Part shown: one piece after another, positions 17,362 to 25,198 of the stretch | Layout of the letters: every line of letters begins with the position of its first letter | Numbering within the stretch: the first letter of the stretch is position 1 | Origin: Sneathiella sp. P13V-1 | GTDB taxonomy: Bacteria; Pseudomonadota; Alphaproteobacteria; Sneathiellales; Sneathiellaceae | Length of the DNA: 64,000 bases | Direction of reading: 5' to 3' | Assembly (NCBI RefSeq): GCF_015143595.1 | Contig: NZ_WYEU01000001.1 | Span: forward strand, 558,001-622,000 | Program-made: the position numbers and the translations under genes | Notes under the pieces: model-generated | What the model saw: only the letters and a program-made list of their open reading frames with translations | What the model was told of the DNA's origin: nothing | Databases searched by the model: none

Positions 17362-18216
17362 TCAGGAAATCCGGAAGTAATCCGGTCGCCCAGTTGGCCA
17401 CGGATCCCCCCACAATTGCTGCCCACCGTCGATGTTCAGAACTTCACCGGTTACGAATTTCCCTGAATTGGCCGCCATATAGACAACGCCTTCTGCGACA
17501 TCCCATTCGTCCCCGGCGTGCCGCATCGGATTGGAGTCCTGAAAGGTTGCAGAACCCTCCGGAGGGTAGTTCCCGAAACCGTTACTTTCGCAGCAACCCG
17601 GTGCCACGCAGTTCACTCGGATATCATGCGGGGCCCACTCCACCGCAACCGACTTGGACAGATAAATTACCCCTGCCCGGGCCGCACAGGTGTGCGCGAT
17701 CCCGGGCATACCGCGCCAGATATCGGCCACGATGTTGACGATGGAGCCCGATTGCTTGTTGGCAACCCAGTGGCGCGCTGCGGATTGCATCATCCACCAA
17801 GTGCCGTTGAGGTTGGTGTCTATGACCGCATTCCAGCCCTTTGGACTGAACTCCAACGCAGCTTGCGGAAACTGACCCCCAGCATTGTTCACCAAAACGT
17901 CAATCGCCCCAAATTCCTGGTTCGTCTTGGCGACAAAATCCTCGACTTGTTCTGGCTCCCGGATGGTCATAGGCGAAGCTAAAACTCCGCCCCCGAAACT
18001 TTCGAGGAACTCCCCGGTCGAAGCCAGTTTCTCTTCGTTGCGTCCATTGATCGCCAGATTAGCCCCCAGCCTTGCAAACAGGGTCGCAATTGCCAGCCCC
18101 AGCCCGCCTCCTGCGCCGGTCACCACAACGGTTTTGCCTGCGAATAAATTGTTTGCGTAAACGGTTGCACGTTTTGACAGGTCCCCCTTTGAGGACCCGA
18201 ACCGCCTTTTATTCAT
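17362..18216 (-). CDS. Short-chain dehydrogenase/reductase, PECR/DECR-like
   Basis: About 284 residues, Rossmann fold: TGAGGGLGLAIATLFARLGA binds the cofactor and VNNAGGQ follows. The active-site stretch is HTCAARAGVIYLSKSVAVEW, which lacks the standard Tyr-x3-Lys but closely matches the human PECR (trans-2-enoyl-CoA reductase) pattern. An enoyl- or dienoyl-CoA reductase is therefore more likely than an alcohol dehydrogenase. I chose the ATG at 18216 for the GGAGG five bases upstream. It is the first gene of the long leftward transporter operon, behind operator copy 3. Confidence 0.82.
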   Translation of the reverse strand: MNKRRFGSSKGDLSKRATVYANNLFAGKTVVVTGAGGGLGLAIATLFARLGANLAINGRNEEKLASTGEFLESFGGGVLASPMTIREPEQVEDFVAKTNQEFGAIDVLVNNAGGQFPQAALEFSPKGWNAVIDTNLNGTWWMMQSAARHWVANKQSGSIVNIVADIWRGMPGIAHTCAARAGVIYLSKSVAVEWAPHDIRVNCVAPGCCESNGFGNYPPEGSATFQDSNPMRHAGDEWDVAEGVVYMAANSGKFVTGEVLNIDGGQQLWGDPWPTGRPDYFRIS

Positions 18217-18255
18217 AACGCCTCCTCTCATTCCCCTTTTGGGGTAGTTGACGCT

Positions 18256-18284
18256 AATCTAACATCTGTTAGAAAATTCGTCAA
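18256..18284 (-). promoter_or_regulatory. Promoter with palindromic operator, copy 3 (reductase/transporter operon)
   Basis: On the minus strand: -35 TTGACG (18279-18284), a 17-base spacer and -10 TAGATT (18256-18261). The palindrome TCTAAC-ATCT-GTTAGA (18258-18273) overlaps the -10 and spacer, the same arrangement as at 5640-5667. It stands about 40 bases upstream of the reductase start, and no later promoter is evident before the binding-protein genes. Confidence 0.62.
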
Positions 18285-18321
18285 GACAACTTTCCCCAGT
18301 AGCCCTGCCTGTTATCTCCGA

Positions 18322-19444
18322 TCAAAAAGACTTTGGTAGCCCAAGGGCTTTTTCCGCTATGAACGACAAAAGCATCTGCGGTGTCACCGGTACGATGCGG
18401 AAAAGCAGAGCCTCCCGCACTAACCGCTCCACGAGATATTCCTTGGCATATCCGAATCCGCCAAATGTAATTTGTGCGGCTTCGTTCGCCTCGACGCCGC
18501 AGAGCTCTCCCGCATCGTAAAGGGCGGCGGCATGCATCACCATGAGATTGGCAGATTTCACCCGCGCCCATGCCCGAGCCAGCGGATGCTGAACACCCTG
18601 GTTTTGGCCGATCGGGCGGTCAAAAATCACACGTTCGTTTGCATAATGCGCCGCGCGCACCAGTGCGTTGCGCGCAATACCAATACATTCGCCGGCCACC
18701 AGAATGCGTTCGGGATTCAACCCGTGCAGAATTTGCCTAAAGCCTTTGCCCTCCTCCCCGATCAGGTCCTCAGCCGGAATCGGTAACCCATCAATGAAGA
18801 CTTCGTTCGAATCGACTGCCTTTCGACCCATCTTTTCGATCTCTCGCACATCAATGAAGTCACGGTTTAGATCCGTATAGAACAGGCTCAGTCCTTCGGT
18901 CGGCTTGGTCACATCCTCAAGCCGCGTCGTTCTGGCCAAAAGAAGCATCTTGTGCGCCACCTGCGCGGTAGAAATCCAGACTTTTTGTCCGTGTACGACA
19001 TATCTATCTCCCTGTCGTACCGCCATTGTCTTCAGTTTTGTGGTGTCCAGGCCGGTGGTCGGCTCGGTCACGGCGAAACAAGCTTTTTCATCACCAGCAA
19101 TTAGAGGGCCAAGCATGCGCGCGCTGCTCATCGGTCCCAAACTTCACCACCGGGTTGAGCCCGAAAATGTTCATGTGGATGGCCGAGGCTCCGCTTGCGT
19201 CAGCTCCTGACTCGGCTATTGCCTGCATCATAATAGTCGCTTCGGTGATCCCCAGACCGGCGCCGCCGACAGCTTCCGGCATAGCGATACCAAGCCAACC
19301 GCCATCGGCCATTGCCCTGTGCAGATCATGAGGGAAACCACCTTTGCGATCCCGTTCCAGCCAGTAGTTGTCGTCAAACTGGGCACAAATCCGAAGAATC
19401 TGGTCGCGGATTTCCTGTTGGTCAGCGCTCATTCTAAATGTCAT
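18322..19444 (-). pseudogene. Acyl-CoA dehydrogenase interrupted by one frameshift
   Basis: Two overlapping frames together give a complete dehydrogenase of about 373 residues. The N-terminal part (19444 to about 19117) has GWLGIAMPEAVGGAGLGITE and ends at KFGTDEQRA. The C-terminal part continues as RMLGPLIAGDEKACFAVTEP to FGGFGYAKEYLVERLVRE. The frame breaks in a short (CG)n run (GCGCGCGC near 19117), consistent with loss of one CG dinucleotide. No other damage is visible, so this is a recent mutation, a contingency-type tract or a sequencing error. Its ATG overlaps the stop of the CoA-transferase remnant as ATGA. Confidence 0.75.
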
Positions 19445-20016
19445 GGCACCCTCTTCCCTTCCAGCCTCACGACTCCTGCCTCACAAAGGGCAGTGATCCG
19501 CTCGTCATCAAAACCCAGATCACGCAGAATGCTTTGGCTGTCTGCGCCAGGCTGTCGTCCCAGCCAACGAAGCTTGCCGGGCGTCGCGCTCAGATGCGGG
19601 ACCGGGCCAATGACCTGAGTCTGCTCACCTGCGACCGATACAATATCCCCGCGATGGCGTATCTGCTCGTTCGTCGTGATTTCCTCGACACTCAACACAC
19701 GCGAAACAACGGCATCATGGCGGGCGAATTCCGCCTCCACTTCTTTAGCCGTGTGCTGCGTGACAAAATCATTTATCGCATCGAAGACCACCGCCATGTG
19801 CCGCGACATCTCGCCAAGTGTCGCAAACCTCGGATCATCGGCCAGGGCGCCCCCGCCGACGGCACGCAACAGTCGTTGCGCGGTTTCGGCGCTCCCTGCA
19901 GAAACTGTCAGCCACACCCCATCAGACGTTCGGAACATACCCCCTGGAGCAAAGTCCATCGGCTGGCGGAGTCCATTGCGCCGCGGCGAGAGGTTTGCGC
20001 CTGTCAGTGCGGGGAC
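19441..20016 (-). pseudogene. Class III CoA-transferase, C-terminal half only
   Basis: From about 20016 the frame reads PALTGANLSPRRNGLRQ, then APGGMFRTSDGVWLTVSAGS, ADDPRFATLGEMSRHMAVVF and a normal CoA-transferase C-terminus. The first half, with the catalytic Asp region and CoA site, is missing. The open frame continues upstream to 20280, but the added residues belong to an unrelated helicase. It is therefore a 5'-truncated gene left at a recombination junction. Confidence 0.75.
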
Positions 20017-20160
20017 ATCTTCCAGCAGCTTGTCGTTCTTGCTCACCCACAAGGCGCGCTTACGGCCCTTGAGACGGTTATCAAGAATGATCCCGGCTAC
20101 CTGCCGCCCTTTGCCGCAACCGGTGCCGTCACCAAGGAACCAGCCTTGTCTGAATTGCAC
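20017..20160 (-). pseudogene. Fragment of a 'strawberry notch'-type helicase fused in frame to the CoA-transferase remnant
   Basis: About 48 codons read RQGWFLGDGTGCGKGRQVAG, then IILDNRLKGRKRALWVSKND and KLLED. This is the Walker A region and following strand of the SNO/strawberry-notch helicase family, in my knowledge mostly carried by alphaproteobacterial plasmids and conjugative elements. It then changes abruptly to CoA-transferase sequence. The upstream 40 codons (to 20280) are not clearly recognisable. The chimera has no reason to function; it marks where two DNA segments were joined. Confidence 0.6.
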
Positions 20161-20382
20161 CGAGCGGATCTGGTTCTCTCCCCCAGCCTCCATCTCGCTT
20201 TCGCCAGCTAGGTCGTGATGCTGGTTCTCCTCGCCCCCGGCTCGTTCCCCAAAACCTTTCCGGCCTCTAACTCTCATCACGCCAAGTTATTTTGAAATCT
20301 TCTTATTTGCATGGCTAACAACCAACTAATTTAGCAAGCATCAAATCACTCCTTGCCTATATTTTAAAAACATGCGATTTTC

Positions 20383-21231
20383 ATGGTTATGAGCCATCAA
20401 AGACAGCCACGATTAAAGCCCCTTCTTGACAAGGTGCCGCCAGGTTTTCTGGTGGATACCCGCTGGCTCAAGGCCCAAGGCATTGACGCCAAGTCGATCC
20501 ACGACTACGTGGCGCGGGGATGGCTTGAACGGATCATACGCGGCGTTTATCGCCGCCCTCTTCCGGAAAGCGTACAGGCGCCGACGGCTGTCCCGTGGGA
20601 CAGCGTCCTGCTTTCTCTCCAGCGAATCATGGAGTACGAGGTGCACCTGGGCGGCCTGAGCGCGCTCGATCTGGCGGGTTATGCGCATTACCTGCATCTT
20701 GGCGGCGCGCCGCGCATCCACCTCTATGGCGATGCGCCCTCATGGCTAAAGCGCCTGCCGAGCGACGCAAAGATAGTTATGCACCGGCGAACCCTGTTCG
20801 GCGATGACCGGACCGGGATCACGGATTCCGACCGCGACGCCCGTGAAAGCAACCAGAGCGTAAATGTCTGGCGCTGGCCTTTGATGGCATCGTCTCCAGA
20901 ACGGGCCATTCTCGAAGCCCTCGACGAATTGGGCGACGAAGCTGGTTTCGAGAAGCTGGATAAAATCTTCGAAAGCCTGACCACCCTGCGTCCCAAGCAA
21001 TTAATGGCGTTGCTCACGGTCTGCCGGAGCGTAAAAGTCCGACGCTTGTTTTTTGTCTTCGCGGATCGCCACAAGCACGCCTGGCGCAAACACCTTGATG
21101 CCGACCGGGTTGATTTTGGTTCCGGGCCTCGGGCGCTCATCAAAGGCGGCAAGCTCCACCCCATCTATCGCATCTACGTACCGGCAGATTTCATCCCGGA
21201 GAAAGAAATGAGGGAACGGGCCGATGCATGA
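20383..21231 (+). CDS. abiEi: Type IV toxin-antitoxin system AbiEi-family antitoxin
   Basis: 282 residues. The N-terminal winged-helix domain (GFLVDTRWLKAQGID, SIHDYVARGWLERIIRGVYR) is typical of AbiEi repressors. The remainder matches the AbiEi C-terminal region (HLGGLSALDLAGYAHYLHLG; SSPERAILEALDELGDEAGF). AbiEi proteins repress their own operon and neutralise AbiEii without direct contact. Either ATG at 20383 or 20389 could be used; no clear ribosome-binding site is visible. It overlaps the toxin gene by 8 bases. The A+T-rich stretch at 20281-20382 would hold the promoter and operator. Confidence 0.85.
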   Translation: MVMSHQRQPRLKPLLDKVPPGFLVDTRWLKAQGIDAKSIHDYVARGWLERIIRGVYRRPLPESVQAPTAVPWDSVLLSLQRIMEYEVHLGGLSALDLAGYAHYLHLGGAPRIHLYGDAPSWLKRLPSDAKIVMHRRTLFGDDRTGITDSDRDARESNQSVNVWRWPLMASSPERAILEALDELGDEAGFEKLDKIFESLTTLRPKQLMALLTVCRSVKVRRLFFVFADRHKHAWRKHLDADRVDFGSGPRALIKGGKLHPIYRIYVPADFIPEKEMRERADA

Positions 21232-22138
21232 GCGTTATGTGGAGCAGGTTCGGCTTCTATTGAGCGTATTGCCGGACATCGCCCCGGAGAACGTGTTCGC
21301 CCTGAAGGGCGGCACGGCCATCAATCTGTTCTATCGGGATATGCCGCGCCTGTCTGTGGACATCGACCTCACCTATATGCTGGTTGACGACCGTGACACC
21401 TCACTAAAAGATATTGACGAAACCCTTGAGCGAATCATGGCTCGTATCATCCAGCGCAATCCTGCGGTTCAGGCCAAGCGCATCGCTGGCGGCGGCAACA
21501 ACGATACCCGCATCATGCTCAGCAACGGGAGGGCGCACATTAAAATCGAGACATCCCCGGTGACACGCGGCGCGGTTTATTCGCCCGCATTAATGGTGGC
21601 GTCGGACGCGGTAACGGAACAATTCGGTTTTGCGGAAATGAACGTTGTCGCCTTTGAGGACCTGTACGGTGGAAAGCTTCACGCCGCCCTTGACCGCCAC
21701 CACCCGCGCGATCTGTTTGATGTAAAGCTGCTCTATGAGAATGAAGGCCTCACCGACGACTTGTTCCGCGTATTCATGGTCTACGTGGCGAGTTCCGGTC
21801 GTCCCATGCATGAACTGCTGGCTCCAACGGCACCATTCAATGACGCCCTTTATGACAGTGAATTTGTCGGCATGACGAAAGAAGCTGTTTCCAGGGAAGA
21901 GCTGCTGGAAACACGCGAGCAATTGCACGCGGACATCCGGAACAGATTGACCGGCGACATCGCCGCCTTTCTGTTGACCCTTCATGACGCGTCGCCGGAT
22001 TTCGATCTGATTGGCCTGCCGGAAGCCGCAAACCTGCCCGCCATCCGCTGGAAGCTCATGCACCTGGAACGGCTGAAGCGGGAGAACCCTTCCAAGCACG
22101 CCGAACAACGCGAGGCGCTTGAGAAGCTGTTCAGGTAA
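21224..22138 (+). CDS. abiEii: Type IV toxin AbiEii, nucleotidyltransferase
   Basis: 304 residues of the AbiEii/DUF1814 nucleotidyltransferase family. It has the motif FALKGGTAINLFYRDMPRLS followed by VDIDLTY (metal-binding Asp pair), the conserved VVAFEDLYGGKLHAALDR and the HPRDLFDVKLL motif. Such toxins transfer nucleotides to target RNA (tRNA in characterised MenA-type relatives), arresting growth during phage infection, or stabilise mobile DNA. Coding overlaps the antitoxin by 8 bases. All recognisable motifs are present, so it should be functional. Confidence 0.88.
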   Translation: MHERYVEQVRLLLSVLPDIAPENVFALKGGTAINLFYRDMPRLSVDIDLTYMLVDDRDTSLKDIDETLERIMARIIQRNPAVQAKRIAGGGNNDTRIMLSNGRAHIKIETSPVTRGAVYSPALMVASDAVTEQFGFAEMNVVAFEDLYGGKLHAALDRHHPRDLFDVKLLYENEGLTDDLFRVFMVYVASSGRPMHELLAPTAPFNDALYDSEFVGMTKEAVSREELLETREQLHADIRNRLTGDIAAFLLTLHDASPDFDLIGLPEAANLPAIRWKLMHLERLKRENPSKHAEQREALEKLFR

Positions 22139-22151
22139 ACAGCGACGAAAA

Positions 22152-22177
22152 ACCGCCCACGGCAACGCCGGGGCGGT
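22152..22177 (+). terminator. Hairpin after the AbiE operon
   Basis: ACCGCCC (22152-22158) pairs with GGGCGGT (22171-22177), with an inner CGGC/GCCG stem, starting 13 bases beyond the abiEii stop. Only TAAAAT follows, so it is a terminator without a strong U-tract on the plus strand; the A-run on its left could serve minus-strand transcripts. Confidence 0.6.
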
Positions 22178-22203
22178 AAAATCGACGGAGCTGTTCTTGA
22201 TCG

Positions 22204-22449
22204 TTAGGCTACATCTGGCAATTCCATGTTGAAATACAGCGATTTGGTTTTGGCGTCGAACCCGGCGGGCTTGCGGCCCCGGGTAATACGGATGCTGGCC
22301 TGACAGCCTTTGCTGTGTTCGGTGGTGAAGGCTTTGGCCTCGCCAATAGCTTCGTCCGTGGTGGATGCCTGAAATTGTTTTTGCGGCAATTCCTGCCCGA
22401 AGCCGAAAGAGGTGACGAAGAACCCCCGTTCCAGCTTTGCCGGGTACAG
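22204..22449 (-). pseudogene. 3' remnant of an unidentified small gene, fused to the IS3 OrfB fragment
   Basis: About 81 codons (ERGFFVTSFGFGQELPQKQF, then EAKAFTTEHSKGCQASIRIT and RGRKPAGFDAKTKSLYFNME) continue the frame of the truncated transposase but bear no resemblance to any OrfB. I do not recognise the family. The sequence looks like the end of a compact cytoplasmic protein. Its own start has been replaced by the insertion sequence, so it is probably inactive unless expressed as the fusion. Confidence 0.4.
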
Positions 22450-22767
22450 GGTACCGATTGCCCGCTTGCGGCCACCTCGTTTGCGAACCTGCAAACCTTC
22501 TTCCCGATAGAGCCGTCTCAGCTTTTTGTGGTTGATATGCCAACCTTCACGGACAAGCAGAATATGCAGACGCCGATAGCCGAACCGGCGGCGCTGTCGG
22601 GAGAGATCCCGTAATCGGCTCCGAAGCAACTCATCTGATGGCCGAATGCTCTTGTAGCGAATTGATGACCTGTCGGCCTCCAGCACCTGACACGCCCGCC
22701 GCTCGCTCACCTCATGCGTCTCGCAAAGGTAAGCGACGGCCTCCCGCCTGACACCGGGCGTTACCAT
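22450..22767 (-). pseudogene. IS3 transposase OrfB, N-terminal 106 codons
   Basis: Carries the HTH_21-type N-terminal region of IS3 OrfB (ERRACQVLEADRSSIRYKS, RFGYRRLHILLVREGWHINH, GLQVRKRGGRKRAIGT) and then departs from the family. The whole rve/DDE domain is missing. The A7 run at the orfA/orfB overlap (TCAAAAAAATGG) is the usual site of -1 frameshifting that makes the OrfAB fusion transposase. Confidence 0.75.
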
Positions 22768-23039
22768 TTTTTTGAGGCAACATCCTTCAGCATCGCAATG
22801 TCAAGGTGGGCATCCGCTAAAAGGCGCTTCAATCGATTATTCTCTTCTTCCAACGTCTTAAGACGCCGGGCCTCGCTGACATCCAGACCGCCATACTTGG
22901 CTTTCCAATTGTAAAAGGTCGCTTGGCTGATCCCGTGACGGCGGCACACATCTGCCGTCTTCATGCCACTTTCCTGCTCCCGCAAGATCCCGATGATCTG
23001 TTCTTCTGTAAACCGTGAACGCTTCATTTCCATCTCCAA
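22761..23039 (-). CDS. IS3-family transposase OrfA
   Basis: 92 residues: helix-turn-helix RFTEEQIIGILREQESGMKT and CRRHGISQATFYNWKAKYGG, then the leucine-zipper-like coiled coil RLKTLEEENNRLKRLLADAH. It binds the IS ends and can down-regulate transposition. It appears complete but is now without a functional OrfB here. The start could be the ATG at 23039 or the in-frame ATG of MKRSRF, four codons later. Confidence 0.85.
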   Translation of the reverse strand: MEMEMKRSRFTEEQIIGILREQESGMKTADVCRRHGISQATFYNWKAKYGGLDVSEARRLKTLEEENNRLKRLLADAHLDIAMLKDVASKKW

Positions 23040-23091
23040 TTCTCAAGATGGACTCTAACACAATTTGGAGGAAATTTAGGGGCTCAGGTCA

Positions 23092-23316
23092 GGGCTAACG
23101 TTCTTATTACCAGCCTATCTTATCAAGCTATATAAGTATTTAAGAGATGATCTTCCAACATATAATGGCAATTCTAGCTGGACATTCCCGATACCAGCGC
23201 GATACGTCATCGTACCTGACATAACCATTTTCTATTCGGACATAAATTCTGACCATACAAAAAGACCAGAGACCGAAGAGCTAATACCAACCCTGCGCCA
23301 ATTCGCAATCCTATAA
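23092..23316 (+). pseudogene. 3' fragment of an unidentified gene cut by the IS3 element; rest of the gap to 23392 empty
   Basis: From the IS border an open plus-strand frame of 74 codons (LLPAYLIKLYKYLRDDLPTY, then WTFPIPARYVIVPDITIFYS) ends at a TAA at 23314-23316. It has no start codon or ribosome-binding site, and its A+T-rich codon use matches the TnsE-like gene next to it rather than the catabolic genes. I do not recognise the family. Nothing further is evident in 23317-23392. Confidence 0.4.
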
Positions 23317-23392
23317 GCTTAATCAATTCTCCCTGCTCCCCTACCGTCGAGGCACTTTACCCTCTAAGAACATCGCCGGGTTTTTGAGCAGG

Positions 23393-25183
23393 TTACTCAG
23401 AGTAAGGTAGATTTAATAAGTGAAGCTTCACCTTTTCTAGAAATCTCTTCTTATAGCTTTCAGCATCCGTCATAGAATGCCTGATACTAGTCAACCTATA
23501 TCCTTTAAACCAATTGCTCCTGCGCGCTTCAAAAGAGATATGCTTCAGAAGATTAATAAGTTGATCATTGTTCAGTGATCCGAAATCGTTCTTACTAAAC
23601 ATATTGATTGCAAACAACTGATTACCGCCTGGTTGAATTTTCAGTATATAAACAAAATTATTAAGGTACTTTAACTCAACTAGCACACAGGTTCTTCTTT
23701 CGCTTCGTTCGTGATTTGTAAAACGAAAGCTTCGGTTTTTTTTAGATTTTTCTAAGCAGATAAAATTAAGATCAAGATTATTACGTTTAATGTATCTCTC
23801 TCCAAGCTTCTTGAACGTAACTTTCAGACTAATATCATTTAATTCTTCTAATTTTTTAACTCCATCACAAAAAACCGCTAGGCTCTTGTCTGTTCCAAGC
23901 TCTACCGTTCCAACAAACTCGTCTGCGGTAGAAGGACGAAACGTAGAATCTCCAAAAGCACCTTCACCAATAGCGTTGCCCTCGACCTCAATCGGTAAGG
24001 CCGTAATATACCCTTTTGAATCCGTTAAATGGTCTTCTTGGGCATGTTTCGTGTCTATCACAATGTCATTATACGCTTCGAATACAGCATTCATTTTACT
24101 ATCAACAAATTTGTTTAACAGCTTCTGGGCTTCCTGATCCTCTTCGATAGATACGTCTATTTCTGGAGAATCATCAATTTCTATGGCTTTGACACTTTGC
24201 TGACCAGACTTCTCTCTGTCCTCTCCGGGGAAACTTTCGCGGTTAGAGCCTGGATTATCTCGTCTTATCTCCAATCTTTTGAAAGGAAATGCTCCACTGC
24301 AATTTAGAATGCGCAAACCAAGAAATCTCCAGGTGCCATCATGACACTTCACTCTCTTGCCCAACATCCTAAGTTTTGTCTCTCCATCGAACGGAAAGCA
24401 AAAGCCGATATCTGTATCTTGATGAGGGGAGTAACTTTTAATTTGTATTTTCTTTCGGAGCGATACCGCTCCTTGGCGGGCTTTTTCACAGCCAATAATT
24501 TTGGCAAGAACTATCGCATCAAAATTAGTTAATTGCTTTCGGACCCCCACATAAGCTGTTTCATGTTCTTTGTCATAATAAGTATGATTTCTGTTATATA
24601 GCTGATCAGGGTCTTCAGACAATCTCCCGTTGACCAAAGATTGGTTCCAAAACCCACTCGACCCGTAATAAAACCAAAACAGAACAAATTCTGGTACCAA
24701 GAATTCTACTTTGTCCTTTGTCCGGACAAATCGGCACAGCTTTCCATCCAACGCACCTTCAAATCGATAGTATTTTCCGGAAATTAAATAAGATGGCTTT
24801 CCAGACTGAGAGGAAGACACATATGGTTCAAATTCTATTTTTTCAGTTTGATCACTTGAAAGAAAAAGAGTTTCCGTATCTCCAACTAAAGACCAATCAT
24901 TTTCGTCCTCTCGTTGACCATCAGTCCAAACTGATCCAATCTCCAAGGCCGCCATCCAATCTAATGACAGCTTAACTGGCCTTACAATCGGTTTCCCATT
25001 CTTGTTCTCTAGCGCAGTGTTAGAAAAAATCGGTTTGCCTGAATTTGGTTTTAATTGGTGAAAATATGCATTTACAACCCATTCAGTAGTTTTTGTAGGA
25101 TGCTTAGAGATTTGCCCAAGAGCACTTAATCTCCATCTACCGGGACATTCTTTCTCAAGTTTTTTACTAGTAATAATTGCCAT
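23393..25183 (-). CDS. TnsE-like protein of a Tn7-family element
   Basis: 596 residues, A+T-rich, no signal peptide or membrane span. It shows no transposase or nuclease motif. By recollected comparison it follows the Tn7 TnsE layout: a VEFLVPEFVLFWFYYGSSGF block like the TnsE HIPxLExARxLF region; FCFPFDGETKLRMLGKRVK and GAFPFKRLEIRRDNPG like its central region; an acidic linker around residues 335-355; and a C-terminal CVLVELKYLNN...SFEARRSNWFKGYRL region like the DNA-binding TnsE C-domain. TnsE directs insertion to replicating or conjugating DNA. It is the first gene inside the island end, read inward. A defence protein remains the alternative. Confidence 0.5.
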   Translation of the reverse strand: MAIITSKKLEKECPGRWRLSALGQISKHPTKTTEWVVNAYFHQLKPNSGKPIFSNTALENKNGKPIVRPVKLSLDWMAALEIGSVWTDGQREDENDWSLVGDTETLFLSSDQTEKIEFEPYVSSSQSGKPSYLISGKYYRFEGALDGKLCRFVRTKDKVEFLVPEFVLFWFYYGSSGFWNQSLVNGRLSEDPDQLYNRNHTYYDKEHETAYVGVRKQLTNFDAIVLAKIIGCEKARQGAVSLRKKIQIKSYSPHQDTDIGFCFPFDGETKLRMLGKRVKCHDGTWRFLGLRILNCSGAFPFKRLEIRRDNPGSNRESFPGEDREKSGQQSVKAIEIDDSPEIDVSIEEDQEAQKLLNKFVDSKMNAVFEAYNDIVIDTKHAQEDHLTDSKGYITALPIEVEGNAIGEGAFGDSTFRPSTADEFVGTVELGTDKSLAVFCDGVKKLEELNDISLKVTFKKLGERYIKRNNLDLNFICLEKSKKNRSFRFTNHERSERRTCVLVELKYLNNFVYILKIQPGGNQLFAINMFSKNDFGSLNNDQLINLLKHISFEARRSNWFKGYRLTSIRHSMTDAESYKKRFLEKVKLHLLNLPYSE

Positions 25184-25198
25184 TCCATGACAATACTA

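Larger units (their letters stand above)
22450..23091 (-). mobile_element. IS3-family (IS407-group-like) insertion sequence, truncated
   Basis: An orfA and the first third of orfB are present in the usual overlapping arrangement. The upstream terminus is recognisable as TGACCTGAGCCCC on the minus strand, ending at 23091. The other terminus and the DDE catalytic domain are missing; the element ends within orfB at about 22450. It cannot transpose by itself. Confidence 0.75.

Noticed and set aside
21590-22543. Minus-strand open frame of 317 codons
   Set aside because: Mostly antisense of abiEii, then a wrong frame across the OrfB/remnant region; no domain and no ribosome-binding site.
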